Positions 27,901 to 41,900 of a stretch of DNA of 64,000 bases are shown here, piece by piece. Origin of the DNA: Acheta domesticus (taxonomy: Eukaryota > Arthropoda > Insecta > Orthoptera > Gryllidae); assembly GCA_031308135.1 (NCBI GenBank), contig JAHLJT010003656.1, forward strand, positions 73,302,984 through 73,366,983, in the 5' to 3' direction. The position numbers and the translations under genes were made by a program. Position 1 is the stretch's first letter. The number at the start of each line of letters is the position of its first letter. The notes under the pieces were generated by a model that saw nothing but the letters and a program-made list of their open reading frames with translations, had not been told where the DNA came from and ran no database searches.

Positions 27901-30900
27901 CAGTCGTCATCGACGATGCTATTTGCATAGCGTGGTCACGGCGTCGGTTTCGAAAATTGACCAATTTTACGGGCCTCACGAAATCACAATGAACGACATC
28001 GCCCGCCAATCAATTTCCGTCAGAATATAATTATCCCAGTCCTGCTATTGGCACCACTGTTCCCGGACACTGAGGGCATTGTGGGAAATGTGCAAATGGA
28101 GGCTGCCTGTGTAGCTGTAAATTATTCAATGCAACAATATTGGATTTGAGGGCAACGGACATGATCAAAGTAGAACCGTGTTATCAAGCGAATTTTTAAA
28201 TACGCATTATACCCCGCAATGGACGACGAAAACAAATGAAAGCCACAAGCTGACGCGACATCGTTAACAGAATGACTAATGCACGGTCGCGAGCGAGATC
28301 TACTGAATAAATGACAAACAAGATTTACGTACTCATAAAGAAATTATTAAATATAATGAAAAAAATGTGAAAAGATTTTATGGACGGAAACGCTAACAGC
28401 GACTTGCAATTCATTCCAACACTTTATGCCACAGAAGGCCAAAACTTTTAAACACTTTATTTTGAGGTGCATTGGCAAATTATCTGTTAAGCCGACAACA
28501 ATCTCAGCTTTGGACGCCTAGTTTTGGAATACATAGAGAAAGAACAAAGCATCAACAAATAAGTTTACATCTCTCGCATGCCTAACGGCAGCACTGCTCA
28601 GAATCTCATTCAAGTGCATTGCAAGATCGCAATGTTTTATTCACATTGTCAATTCAAAGATGTTGGAAGCAGCTATCTTGAAAACAGGCGATTCTCAAAA
28701 ATGAATATGTCTTTTTTTCAATACCTGAAATAAAATTCTCTATTATGCACAGAAAAGTGTATTAATGAGTATCGTGCAATAAAAAGTTTGTGTGGCCGAG
28801 GTGTACGTAAGTTTCGCCACTTTATTTTTTATGTGATTGATGACACAGAAGGGACGACCGTCCCAACCAAAACACCATGATGATTGTTTAACACGAACTT
28901 AGTCTTAATATTATTGATTTTTATACACGATATTCTATTGAACGTGTCAAGGGCAGCTACTGTATACGAACAGGAAAGTTCTGAGAGCAGGTACAGAGAC
29001 TGATCGGCTAGCAATTTTTTAATTCGTAAGAAAATTTGTATTGACAATGGAAACGAAAAAAGGATATTTTGAAAATGTTACTGCCAGTTAAACACGTTAA
29101 ACATAAGTCGTTGGTACTTAATTATTTTATTAAAGAAAATATGAGTTTGCATACAAAAAAGTTGCGAGAAGTGTTTCCACAATTAAGGGTCCGATAATGA
29201 GATGGGCTACTCTATTTCAATTTGACGTGTGCGTTCAGGACGGTAGCGCATTGGTTCGTGGATCTCTCGTCACTGTGTGTGCAGTGAATCCCCCTGTTTG
29301 TCCCCGGCTCGCAGCAGGGCGGCAGCGGGGGTGGGGTGGGGAGGGCACGTGATATTCACGTGTGTGCCACCCGTCTGTCCGCGCCCCGCCCCACAAACAC
29401 GTGCACCCGACCTGCCGCACGTCACCCTCCCGGCCAGATGTGCCGACCAGCCGCCCTCGCCCACAGACACACACAGACGTAGGACCCCCCCCTCCCACGC
29501 ACACACCCGCGCGCGCCAAGCAGAGGGGAGTCAAGCGAGGGGCTGGGCTTTCTAGCCGCCGCGGCCATAGGAACATATTCGGGCGTCTTTTTCTTATTCG
29601 GCCGGCGGTGTTTAGCTGAAGGCGGCTCCACACATTCGGCATTCGCCGAGCAGCGAGCTACTGCTCGCCCAATCCCGAACACCTGATATGATCGGCGGAT
29701 GTTCGCTTCCTTTGATGTATCCAAAAGACCGACACGCGGTGGATAGGGCAAGTACAGAGAATTCGTCACTCGGCAAATACAAGCACGCAACAATTGTAGC
29801 ACGCAACTCATCCACACTACTCGGGTTTCGTCGAGCGATTGCTCGCTGTTCGCCTACTAACGAATGTGTGGAACCGCATTCAGAGCCTGCGTGGCCGCTG
29901 TCTCTTTAGCGATTCTGACTGGGAGAACCTAAGAGTTCGAATCCCGACGATGGCGGACTTTTGACAGCTAGCTAAGTAGCTAAGTCGAATTCAGCCACTA
30001 ACTGCAAGGAGAATTCTTGCGGCCGGCTGCTCTGATCGGTAGTTTTCCGTAGTTTCTTCCATCAATACAAAGCCAATGCCGAGGCAGTATCCTAACAAAC
30101 GGGTCAAGGAGCTTCGAGTTTACCCCGGATGAGGTGGTGGAGTAGGTGCCTAGAGTCGACATATAGGTCGGCAGTAGATTTCACGTTCCAGTTGTGAAGG
30201 AATACCACCACCTCTTGGAAATAGCACACACTACGATTACAGGACTAACGGAATTAATAAAAGAAGCGTCCGAAAAAAAACTCATTCACATCCCCTCGAA
30301 TTTCAATGTCTGAAGCCATACCTAACGTTTATTCAGCTAATAATTTTCTTGAAAAATCTATCCTTTAAAAAAATTAAAATGATACATAATACACAATGAC
30401 AAATTCTATAGTTGAGTAAAAAGTGCAGGGAGTGTGTGGAGAATCGTAAATTCATGTGAAGGAGGCGTGGCTTCGTCAATTTGTATGTCGACGGCATGAA
30501 GTGATATAATGTTTGGCCTAGTCAGTTATGACTCGCGAGTCTAATAAAAGTGATGAATTGTTATAAAAATCACCCCACACATTTCTAAACAAATTATTTC
30601 ATATGTGAACAAGATTGAAAGAAAGAAACACTGATTACAGAAAACACATCCCATAAGTCAAATTATAGGAGTAACTATTTCTTGGTCGTGCATCTACATG
30701 CCATTATAATCGTCATCCATCATAGCCTCCATAATCTCCAATTCCCGATTTTTAATTAAGACAATAATAATAATAATAATAATAAATAAAGCAAAAACAT
30801 TTTATAAAAATATTAGTTACTGCACAAACAATTTAAGTTCTATTTAAACCGAGTGCATTACGACAGATCCTCAACTGGACGCGGTTATCCAATGGGGAGC

Positions 30901-32683
30901 TTCGTTACGACCTACATTTGTGATATTAAAGCTCCCGATTGGCGAACCGCGTCACAGCTGCCGATCTCTCTCAGAAGTCACTTTATTTAAATCGAGTATA
31001 ACGTTGAGTACCGCACGCGCCTCATTGTTCCTGTTCCGTAACACCCTCGTCAGCCGCCGCGTGCTGCAGCTGCGGCTGCAGGCGTCGCCGCCTCGCCGCG
31101 CCGCTCGCAAGCAGCGCTTTCTCTGGCGAACAGTCACGTTTAATGGCTCTGTGCAGTCGCCGCCCGCGCCACGGCGCCTCGCCTCGCCTCGCCTCGGCCT
31201 TACACGCCCTCCGCCAATTTACCAAGTCGCTTACGCGAGCGGTATCTTATTGACGGAGCTAGAGATGGTAAACACAGATTCTGGATTCTTCTCAACTGTC
31301 ACTAGAATTATCCCGCCCACCCTTTTTTATAAATGAAATAGGTTACGTAGATGGAAGATTATTGATTTGAACAACGAATATTACATAAATATTATTTTTA
31401 CTCTAATGCTCAAAGGAAAGTTATGTTTTCCTTATTCTTGTTCGGCCTATGTTATTCTCGTTCGGCCAATAAACGAATTTGATAATCGAAAAACTAAACG
31501 ATTTACTTTCGGTCTGATCTGGAAGAAGGCTGTAGGAATTTGCTTTAACATTATTATGACTAAGGAGAGGATTTTAATGCCTTAAAAAATCTTGAAATGG
31601 GCTTTTAAAAAGATTCATTTATGACCTAAAAATTCTGAAATATGCATTTAAATACGCAATTAAAGTTAACAATATTTCGTTTACTCTATAAACCTTTCTT
31701 GATAAAATTCAGGAGAAGCATTCTTGGAATGAAAAGGTATATTTCTGTGCAAACATAGTATAATCTACCTTACATGTGAAATAAATAATTGAAGTAAATA
31801 TTCACCTTAGTAGTTCATTGTATCTTGTATTTTTTATGAATGATTAAAAAAATACGTTATCAACAAATATCCTACATTTGCAAAAGTATTTTATCATCTA
31901 CAGATAACAAAACAACGCAAACTGTGACAAGCTCTTCGAATCAATGAACGCTCACAAATAAATAGATTCTACGAAAAGTTGAAAAGTTTTATAGGTAAGT
32001 CTATTTTAACGGAATATGAAAAACTAGCGTACTCATGCGAAAACTCTCGCATGTTATACCCCACCCTCTTCCTTATTTTTCCATTTGCATATTAAGCCTG
32101 TAATATACATTTTTCTTCACGATCCTATCATCCTCCGTCACTTGTTCTACATGTCACCTTGAATTTGATGACAATCTAATAAACCCTTGTCAATAGGGTG
32201 TATTAGAGACGTCCAACTGACATTAAAATTAAAACCTTTGAAAACTATTTTCCATATATTTTTTCAGAGGCTATCTACACAAAGGGCAGTCCAGGCAATG
32301 GCAAGTGTGTTGCATCGTGGAGCGGCGGCGAGCGCATCTGGGCAGGGCAGGGCGAGGGCGTGGAACGTGGTACGTGGAACGTGGAGCATGGGGAGGGGGG
32401 GAGCAGTGCCCACGCGCCGCCTCGGAATGCGCCCCGTCAGCCGCCAGCGCCCATAAGGGGTCCCATTCCCCCCCCCCCCCCGCGTTCGCGCCAACACGGC
32501 CTCTCTCGCCTCCGCACAGAGACGACTTACTCGGCTTCCACTCGCTGCTGCGGTGCGAGGGCTAATAGACACGAGATTTTCCGAAACGCACATACTAATC
32601 AGGGGCGCCCAGAGAAAATAGGGGCCCGGGGCTGTAGATCCATGAAAGCCCCTTATTTCCAACAAAAGTTCCTCTTATTTTAA

Positions 32684-32731
<48 letters not shown>

Positions 32732-32875
32732 TCACGGTTCTGTCTCTGAATAAAATCTCAGGATTGAGGTAACCGTACGGGCTCTTGCCAAGTAACGGAC
32801 TTTTTCGATGTCGAAGTAGGATCACATGTATTAGGCATGAGTAATACTATTGTTAAGGAACTTTTTTTGAGGAAC

Positions 32876-32923
<48 letters not shown>

Positions 32924-35892
32924 CATCATCATCATCATCATCATCATTCCTCTCTACATCACGACTAAAGATGTCATGAGTCGGCTGAATATAAAATCCA
33001 CTCAAGGTTGCAACCAGCTACCTATGGAGATGTAAGGTATGTCGGTACCACTACAATACTTTGGGCAAAATGTGAGCTGTTCCAAATAAAGCAATTTCTT
33101 GCTCTTCCCAGACCTCTGAATGACCTGGGAGTTTAGGCAAGTTCACACAAATTTTGCGGAACAGCTCTGACGACTATCTGTGCTTTTACGGCCAACATTC
33201 GGTGGATCTCGATTCAACCTCAGTTAAATATAATATATATTTTAAAAAATCGATTGCGGCTGAAAATAATAAAATATTAAGTATTACTAGCTTAGTGTGC
33301 CGTCTCTGACGCCTTGAACAGTTTTAAAAGTATTTTCATATTTATTAAATTTACATTTTTGGCCTGTCCCCCCTTCAGGAACTAGAGGTCGAGGCGTGTC
33401 AATGGCACCTCACTTGTTCCCAAATGTGGTCCGGAAGCGGACCAACCGGGCCACGCGCAGTTAACCGACTGCTAAGTACAGGATATTTTTTTGTTTTGTT
33501 TTTTTCGTTGTTTTTTTCTCTTCATTTTGTTTTCTATGGCACCACAGCTCAATTACAGTCTTGCCCTAACACCTGCACTCTCGCAGTACTTCGGGAGCAG
33601 TTCTGAATGTTTAAAAATGGGCTCCTATGGAGACGGGAGATGATCCCAACGCCATCATCCATTCTTAAGCATGGGGATGTGAACATGTCAGTGCAGGAAG
33701 AATCGTATGCGGTCCATGGACATTGTTGAAGGTACTGCTAGCGCATCGGCCTGGTATAGATTGAGTGAACCACGAAAACGACCGATAAAAGTAGCCAGTA
33801 TGTAGAACAGGGTTGTCCAACTGACGGCCTGCAGTGCCATTTATTGTGGCCCGCGAAAGGTTATTGGTCAAAAGCGAAAGTTTCGTGCAACCACGTCAGG
33901 CGAGAACATTGGACCCCTAGCGCACGCGTCCTGCTGGAGTCAACACCTTCTTTAATGTTTAAAAACAGGTGAAATATTTCGCATTAAATTATATTTTCTA
34001 GTAAGTTCAGAAATTAAAAATCATCGCAATTTGATTCACTGCGTTGCGCGTGGTACGACCTGATATCACGCATAGTTCCATCGCACCCGCTGTTTCAGAG
34101 ATGCGGGGCAAAGTGCCGAGATCGACATTACGGGGAAGTCAGGTGAGGATCGCCGGAAAAAATATGGCCCGCATCCATATGAAAGGTTTTAGATATGTGG
34201 CCCTTGAGGCCTTGAAAGTTGGACATCCCTGATCTAGAACACTGATTGTTTAATTAATTAATTGACTGACTTCTCCGAGCTAGTCAGCAGCTATGGCCAC
34301 TACTCGCATTAGGGAAGTGAATGTTTTATTTCGTGTAAGGGAGAGAATAGGTTAAGGAAGAGAAAGGAAAGATCGCGTTCGGTCTATGGCCTGTTGGTTA
34401 GGGTTCTTCTCCAAAAGTAGCCTTGTATTGATCAGGCAAAATGCACAAAACTAGAAACTCTCTAGAATTCGCCTCCAGACAGCAGCTGAATTCGACCCAT
34501 AGTAGCAACGAAATACAGTTTGATTTATTTCATGTCTCGTTTGCTGAAGGGAGAAATGTTATTGATTGTAAAAAAAAATGAGATCAATGTCATTATAGAT
34601 TGAAGAAGCGCATTGTGTACAAATCAATTAAAAGAATACAAAAATTGAGGGAATTTAAAACCTAATGAGTCCAAAGATTAAAATGAAAGGGACAGCTATA
34701 TTCCCACTAAACTGTATAAAATTACACTTATTAGAAGGGAAGATCATTTGAAATGTGTAGGTCATTTATTTTTGTTGGTGGATTTTGCTGAATTTGAAGG
34801 ATCAGACATATCGACTCTGCAGGAGTCAAATATTATACATAATGTAAAAATTAAAACGCTCAAGAGGTAGGAATTTGTTGTTTAATACTGTTACACTATT
34901 TCTATGCAAAAATGAAAGGCTTCCGTACTCCTGCCCATAACATTACAAGCGTATCAAATACGATTTATCTCGTCTCTCGCCTTTCCCGGAACATACCCTT
35001 TTGAAAAGAAACTTCGTACACTTCCTTCAATGCCTTCTGAGTGATTACGGCTTGGAATTACATTACACCAGAAAGTACAGAAAACGTTTTTAACAGAGAA
35101 ATTTCAATGCGCACTAAAACTGTAAACCCGTCTATTCACGCTACGACGTAAACGATTTCTAACCATAAAAACACGAAAGTTGGTATCACCATTGTTCTAA
35201 CAAACTCCATTACGAACCTCCAATCAAATCACAAAATCTCCTCTCCCACGCTCCCCCATAGAAAACCTCCCCTTCCACAGACCGACTCTGAGTCACCGGA
35301 AATCTTCGCAAACAGCGCAGATGCAGACATCATCCGAGGGGGATTCCCGGCAATAAAACACCAAAAAGGGGCGAACAAATACTTGTAAACGCCTCTAAGT
35401 ATGCGCTGTCGAGCAAGTCATTTCCACAGATTTTACGAGCGAGCCCTAACGGACGCGGGACGGACGGACGGACGGACGGACGCGAGGGCAGCGGGATGCT
35501 TTTTCCGGGCAGTCGGCAGCGCCCGTAAAGCCCGAGATCGCGCGGGGGCACTTTTTCCACGATCTCGCGCAGGCCCGACCGGGGCCCCGTTTTTAACGTC
35601 CGCAGATTACAGAGAAATCGCTTATTTTTGCGCTTTTGAAAGCGCATTATCGCAGTAAAAATACGAATAATTTATGGTCGTTATCATAAATTTCCAACGC
35701 TGCGGCAGCCGCGTCACGCGGAACAGTGGCGCGTTCTGAACGGCAAAAACCCGCAACACAGCGGCGCGCAGTGGGGCAAAATCAAGGCTAGAGAACAGGA
35801 GGCTGAGCTCCCCGTACGAAAAACGACGTCGGTTGGGAAAGTAAGAATGTGATGCGTAGAGACACAATGCGAATGTTGAAGTATTTCAAACA

Positions 35893-35950
<58 letters not shown>

Positions 35951-38900
35951 GACGGTCCCCATAGCCGAGATCGCTAAGCCAGTAGTGCCGTGGCGATCTC
36001 GGACGGAAGAATCGCTGATTCGAGTCTCGACTCGGACATGAATTATGTATGTCTGTATGTGTGTGTGTCGTCCATTCACCCTTCATGATTATCATGATCT
36101 TCGTGATCATCATGAAGGGCGAAGGGACACGAACCCTAGGACTTCCCGTTCAGAGGCACTGCAGTGACAACAGTAGATGCCCTGACCCAACTCAGTCGGT
36201 ACACCAGTACCAGCTGTACTACCTACCATTCAGGGGCAAATTTCAGCTGCCAGTGTGAGGTGCTACGCCGGATTCTCCAGCACTTCGCAATATGGCGTCG
36301 GGTCGGTTGCGTGCGTCGACGTTGGTGCAAAAAAAGGCCTCCTCAACCTGCCCGGCCGTTTCCGCCGCGTCGCTTGCGCCGACGGCGCCGGAGTAACGAA
36401 TTAATATTCTACCGGGGCAAATGACTGCTGTTGGGGCCTCCCCACGGCGTGATGGCAGGCTGCAGCCGTAATCGTTAGTAAACGTCTGTGAAAGCAGCTT
36501 TTCAGAGAGGAGTAGGGAGAATGTGGAGGCCTAATTTGTACATTTCAGGCTATGATTTATATCGACGGCTTATAGTCGTCAAATGAACGAGAATTATGAA
36601 TATAAGGCAATCGGAGTATCAGAAACGCTTTAAGCTTATTTGCCTGCAGTGAAGGGGAAATAAGACAGGATAATTGTGAGTTGAAGAGAAAAGTGACTGA
36701 TTTTCCAGATTTCCTAAGGAGCCCCTCCGAAACATAACATGAAATTATGAAAACAAAAAAGGAAGCCGTTATTCAATATCACGATAATTTTCTTATAATG
36801 CGAGTCTCAAAATAATAAATGCTAGTGGAGAAACACAGTGTTTTGTCATTCTTCACGTTGACAATTTCGTGAGTAAAATATAAAAATGTATATTTTCATG
36901 TAAATTTTTATAATATCATTTTACGCTGTCTTTAGGCAGATTATTTCAAAAAGAAAAAAAAAGTTTTCTTCCGGGACGTGACAGGCGCTTTAAGAGACAT
37001 GAATCACTTGAGCCGAACTGTCCACGGCAGGGGGATGAAACGCTGACTTCTGCCTTTGCAACGGCACTGCCATCGCTCCCACGACTTGGGAGTCCGATGT
37101 GACGCTTCCGATAAATGTTTGCATATTGTTTCGCGGAATGAAAAGGGGAAATGTTTCGAAATATCATTATCAGAGTTCGGATTCTGATGTCATATTTTCC
37201 TTGGTGCATTCTAGATGTAGCAAACTTGTAAATGAATGTTTATCATGAATGAACTATAGGAAATAGGAATGTATAGTTGGGACATTATTAAGTCACTTTT
37301 TTGTCCTTTTTTGTTGTTGTTGCGATTTTTCAATTTTAGGTAACTTTTGGATCTTTGCATCATTTTTGTCATTTTTACGCATTTTGTTTCCTTTCGTGCG
37401 TTTTATTACTGAATGTTTCATGAATTTACAATGACACACTAAAACAAAAGTATTTATCGCATCATCAGTTCATGACGAAATTCACCACTGCAGTGGACTC
37501 TATCGAACTCTCAAAATTATACGGATCTTCGGTGACTTCCTCGACCTTTCAAAGCTGACGGTTGGAAGATCGGAGGTAAAGATAACATTTCCTCCTAAAA
37601 AAAGTTTTATATTAAGTATATTTTTTATATAAATAAATTATATTTAAAATTGTAAAATTCCTTAAATAAATATTCATTTTCATTCAAATTTTAGAATTTT
37701 TTAAAAGAATTAGGTGATTTATAGGTAATTTTCCTTTTTATTTTAAAATCATTTTATAGGACATTTTCAAAGAATTTTTAAGTCATCAGAATCCGAGCCC
37801 TGTTGATTGTACTAGTACAATTCCACCCATTTCCATTACTTTCAATTATTCGTTAGTTAAAGAAGGTTTTAAAAGTGTTTAACATTTTATATTAAAATAT
37901 TTTTAAACATTCTACTTAATTGTAAAAATTCAGAGAACTTGGAAACAATGGGGAAGGAGGGGAGGAAAACAGCTCCTTCTTGCCTCTATAAATGGGGCTT
38001 AATTTAAACCAAACTGCAGCCACAGGAAGAAGCAGGTATCTCACCACCGCAGTGAATGCGAAACAACGGCATAGGAGGAACCCAGGAAGCAGGCGGAGGC
38101 GGAGTGGAGGAGAAACTTTTCCGGGCGACTGCGAGCACCGCAAAGGATCTCCTTCGTCTCCTCTTCGGCCGCCGCCACCGCTGCCACCGTCCATTTGCAT
38201 GAGAAAGCGGGCGAGAGGTCACAGCCACCGGAGGCCGTCCTACCCTTCTCGCCGCCTCAAACCCGGCCCGTTGCTGCAAGTGTACGCGGACCGAAGGGGT
38301 TCGCAGAAGCCTACACGTTTTACTTTCTCGTATTCTACTAGTACCTTTACTTTCTCGTATTCTACTAGTACCTTTACTTTCTCGTATTCTACTAGGGATC
38401 GTTACTTTCTCGTATTCTACTAGTATCTTTACTTTCTCGTAGAAATGGGACGTGACCAGTGCTTTAAGAGACAAGAATCCCTTGAGCCGAACTGTTGAAG
38501 ACGGGGATGAAACGCTAACTCCTGCCTTTGCAACTGCACTGCCCTCACTCCCACGATAGTATCCTTACTCCTCCCTAGTATCTTTACTTTCTCTTATTCT
38601 ACTAGTATCTTTTCTTTCTCGTATTATACTAGTATAATTACTTTCTCGTAGTCTACTAGTATCTTTACTTTCTCGTATTCTACTAGTATATTTACTTTCT
38701 CGTGGTCTACTAGTATCTTTACTTTTTCGTATTCTACTACGTAGTATAGAGGCATCAATGTAATGCGAAATGTGCCGATTTTTTCTTTCTCTTGTTCGCA
38801 GAAAAAGTTATGTGATGCCGCAACAAATTAATCTAGAAATACTGTTTTTGGGAGTTCCTGATACAAAAAACAACTTATTGTCAAACATGTCTATCGTCAA

Positions 38901-41900
38901 TCTTGGCAGCATTACTGTCACCTAAACAGAACATATTTAAAATTGATATTCTGCTGTCGATCTTGCTATATTTGAGGATCTGCTAATTGGCAAGAAACCT
39001 TAACAAATTTTCTCGAAAACAGTTCCTAATGTTTTCTTTAAATTTCTTGCTCGAAATTGCTCAAAGTGTGCGTATAAATACGGCAAGAAACTGATTTTCA
39101 TGAAAGTCAACTTTTTTACAGTTTATGACGTGATCGTGGTAGTTACTTCTGTAGCCGGATAGATATGTAACTTGCAATCTGAACGATTTGTCGAGATACT
39201 GGTTTTGAGGAATATGCTCTCATTGTTAAGTTACAAAACGAAGGAAAAGTCAGTGAGATGATAAGCAACACAAGCTGTCCAGAGATCTCTTCAGTCAAAT
39301 GGTGGTGCATTTATTACAAGCTAGGTCTTTCTTCAACAATGTTTGTTCACGGTTGATCATGCCTGTCCTGAATCTCTGACATGACATATCTTCGCCGAGT
39401 TGAAAGCAGCGAAACGAGGTCGAGATAATCCACAGGAGCAAAACCACGCAGTGAAGTCGTAGGATTACTTGTTGTTCATTACAAGCGCTGTGCCTATTGT
39501 CCCAGTTTTATCTCACATTTAACTACCCCGCCAAATGCAGAGTACTGCGACAGTTGTCCGCGTTTTATAGACGGTTCCCTCCCGGTAAGAGAGATAGCTC
39601 ATAGGAGCCTCGCTTTTTTCGTAACCGCTCGAAGCTTTTAGTGATTCGGTGGCCTCATTTCTCCCACATCTACGCATAACCGAGTTTAATGAGACAATTT
39701 TGATTTGGTTGACATTTGACAAGATAGATTTCGAAAGACGTATACGAAGCATTTTTTATGATGCCTGAAATATGTAAGAGCTAATGTCTCCTTGTGAGCT
39801 CAGTATAGCCTTCTAGCGAAGTACGGTTGCCAAATGCAGAGGTTTGTTCGAGTCCTGAATATGCAGCGACGAATTTGTTATAATCGTAGTTAATACAAGT
39901 TCAAAAATGCATGTTCAAATTTGGAATAATTTTAAAGAATATTAAATACATTCCACAACACAGTATTACTGTTCGCTTACACTTTCGTTCATACGCACAT
40001 TCCATATTTCACAAATTGGCACATTGCAGATGGAAATACAATAGGTAAATGAACTACTACAGTTCACTGCAAACCTCAAGGGCTTTTGGTCACATTACAT
40101 CTTTTTTTGGGGAGATTTTCTCCCGATTTGCGAGACATTCGCGCAAATCGGAAAGGGTTCTCAATTAAATTCTGCTTCAAGGGGAGGGAAAAAAGAAGAG
40201 ATTATTTTTAAGAAATGTAAGTTTTGTCGTGTACTGTCGTTTAACTGTACGGAAAATCAGAACGCAATAAAAACCCGGAAAAGAAGATTAGTCCTGACAA
40301 ACAGCCAAATATTGTAAAAACAATTTAATGGGCTATTCATTTTGTATAAATAATAATATGGTGTTATTAAAACACAGTGGTTTTAAAATCACAATCACAG
40401 TAGGCAACAGTAAAACAGGAAGACGAAAGAAACCCGAAAAAATTTGCTGCGAGCTTTGTTCTCCACAAATTCCAATGATTTGCATCCCAGAACCCAGAAG
40501 TGGAAAGCTAAAGCAAAAATCGGTGCATTGCGGGTCGATCCCGTAAGCGGCGTTATATTCTCGTTCTGGGTCCACTGTGCGTTGAAGGGCACAACCCGCC
40601 CCCTTTCCACGCCAAGAAGGCGCCATTCTCCACCAGCACTTTCCTCTCAAGATCCGCTATCCGTGCCTTCCGAATTCCTGACGGCGGCGACTCAATTGTT
40701 GTAAATCACGGGCCTGAACTTCTAAAAACATGTTTGGTCGATGGCACCTTCCTGGACCTCCCCGCACCTTCCTCTCCAGCGAGGAGGAAGGGGGGAGGCG
40801 AGCAGGCCGCCCGCACCCACGCCCCGCCTGGCGCCAAGGAAGGCTGACGCCAGGGGATGGCTGGCGCCAGGCGGGGGTGAAAGCGAGCGGCACCCACCGA
40901 CCGTACCCCCGTCAATGTTTGCGGTTTGACAAAGGGGCAACGGAGCGACTCTATAGCAGAGTTGTGCCGTAGACTATAATTTTACGTCTACGCGTGTTTT
41001 CTACTCGTAATCTACACGTAGTCTACATGACTATTTACGCGTAGACTACGTAGACAATGTAATGTATGTAGACTATTAATTTTTTTCACATCAAATGACT
41101 CAAAAAAGTTTAAGGCAGGAGAAGAAAGCAAATCCAGTCACTATTCTCATCCGCCCCATACATATTTTTGAAGGAAAACAATGTTAACTTGAAATTTTAA
41201 ATACGTTTGTTCATAATGGCATTTGATGGCATCATAATGGCCTTTGGGTATGATCCAATCAGTATGTAGTATTTGTTTTGAATAAATTGAGTGTAATTAT
41301 AAATAAATGGCTTTCGGGGTCGGAGCTTGGCCCTCGTAGTTTCGCCCCTGCCCCAGAAAAAAAGATAATTACCGTTGTCTACATAGATTACCTTTGTCTA
41401 CGCAGGGTACGTTGTCTACGCGTTGTTTACACGTAGACGTAGACTATGGTTCTTTACGTGTAGACACACATCACTGCTCTATAGCTCCAGAGGGTGACCC
41501 AGAACGCAGTGGTATCAGTATAGCGATGCAACACTGTTGCCACTGCACAGGCAACACCGTTGCAGAATGTTTGCCCAGAAAGGAACCGGCTGAGGTACAC
41601 TTCGTTATATTTTTTTTCAAGTGGCTGATGACATTCTTACACTTTCTCCCTTATAAAATTTATCTTTTTAACAGTGATAAGCACATTTCTGAGTCCATGA
41701 GCCCCAGTGAATTAATTAAAAGTGAATCGCGAATTAATTAAAAATATTCATTTTTATATAGCTGCCTTATGGCAGGAAATGTGACAATGACCTAATGACA
41801 TCGGCCACTTTAAAAAAATCGAAGAATAGTTCAATGCAGTGGTTCTGTCTGGGAGGTTGTATGATTCCAGTCCCAATGGAGGCAGAATTTTCGAAACTAG

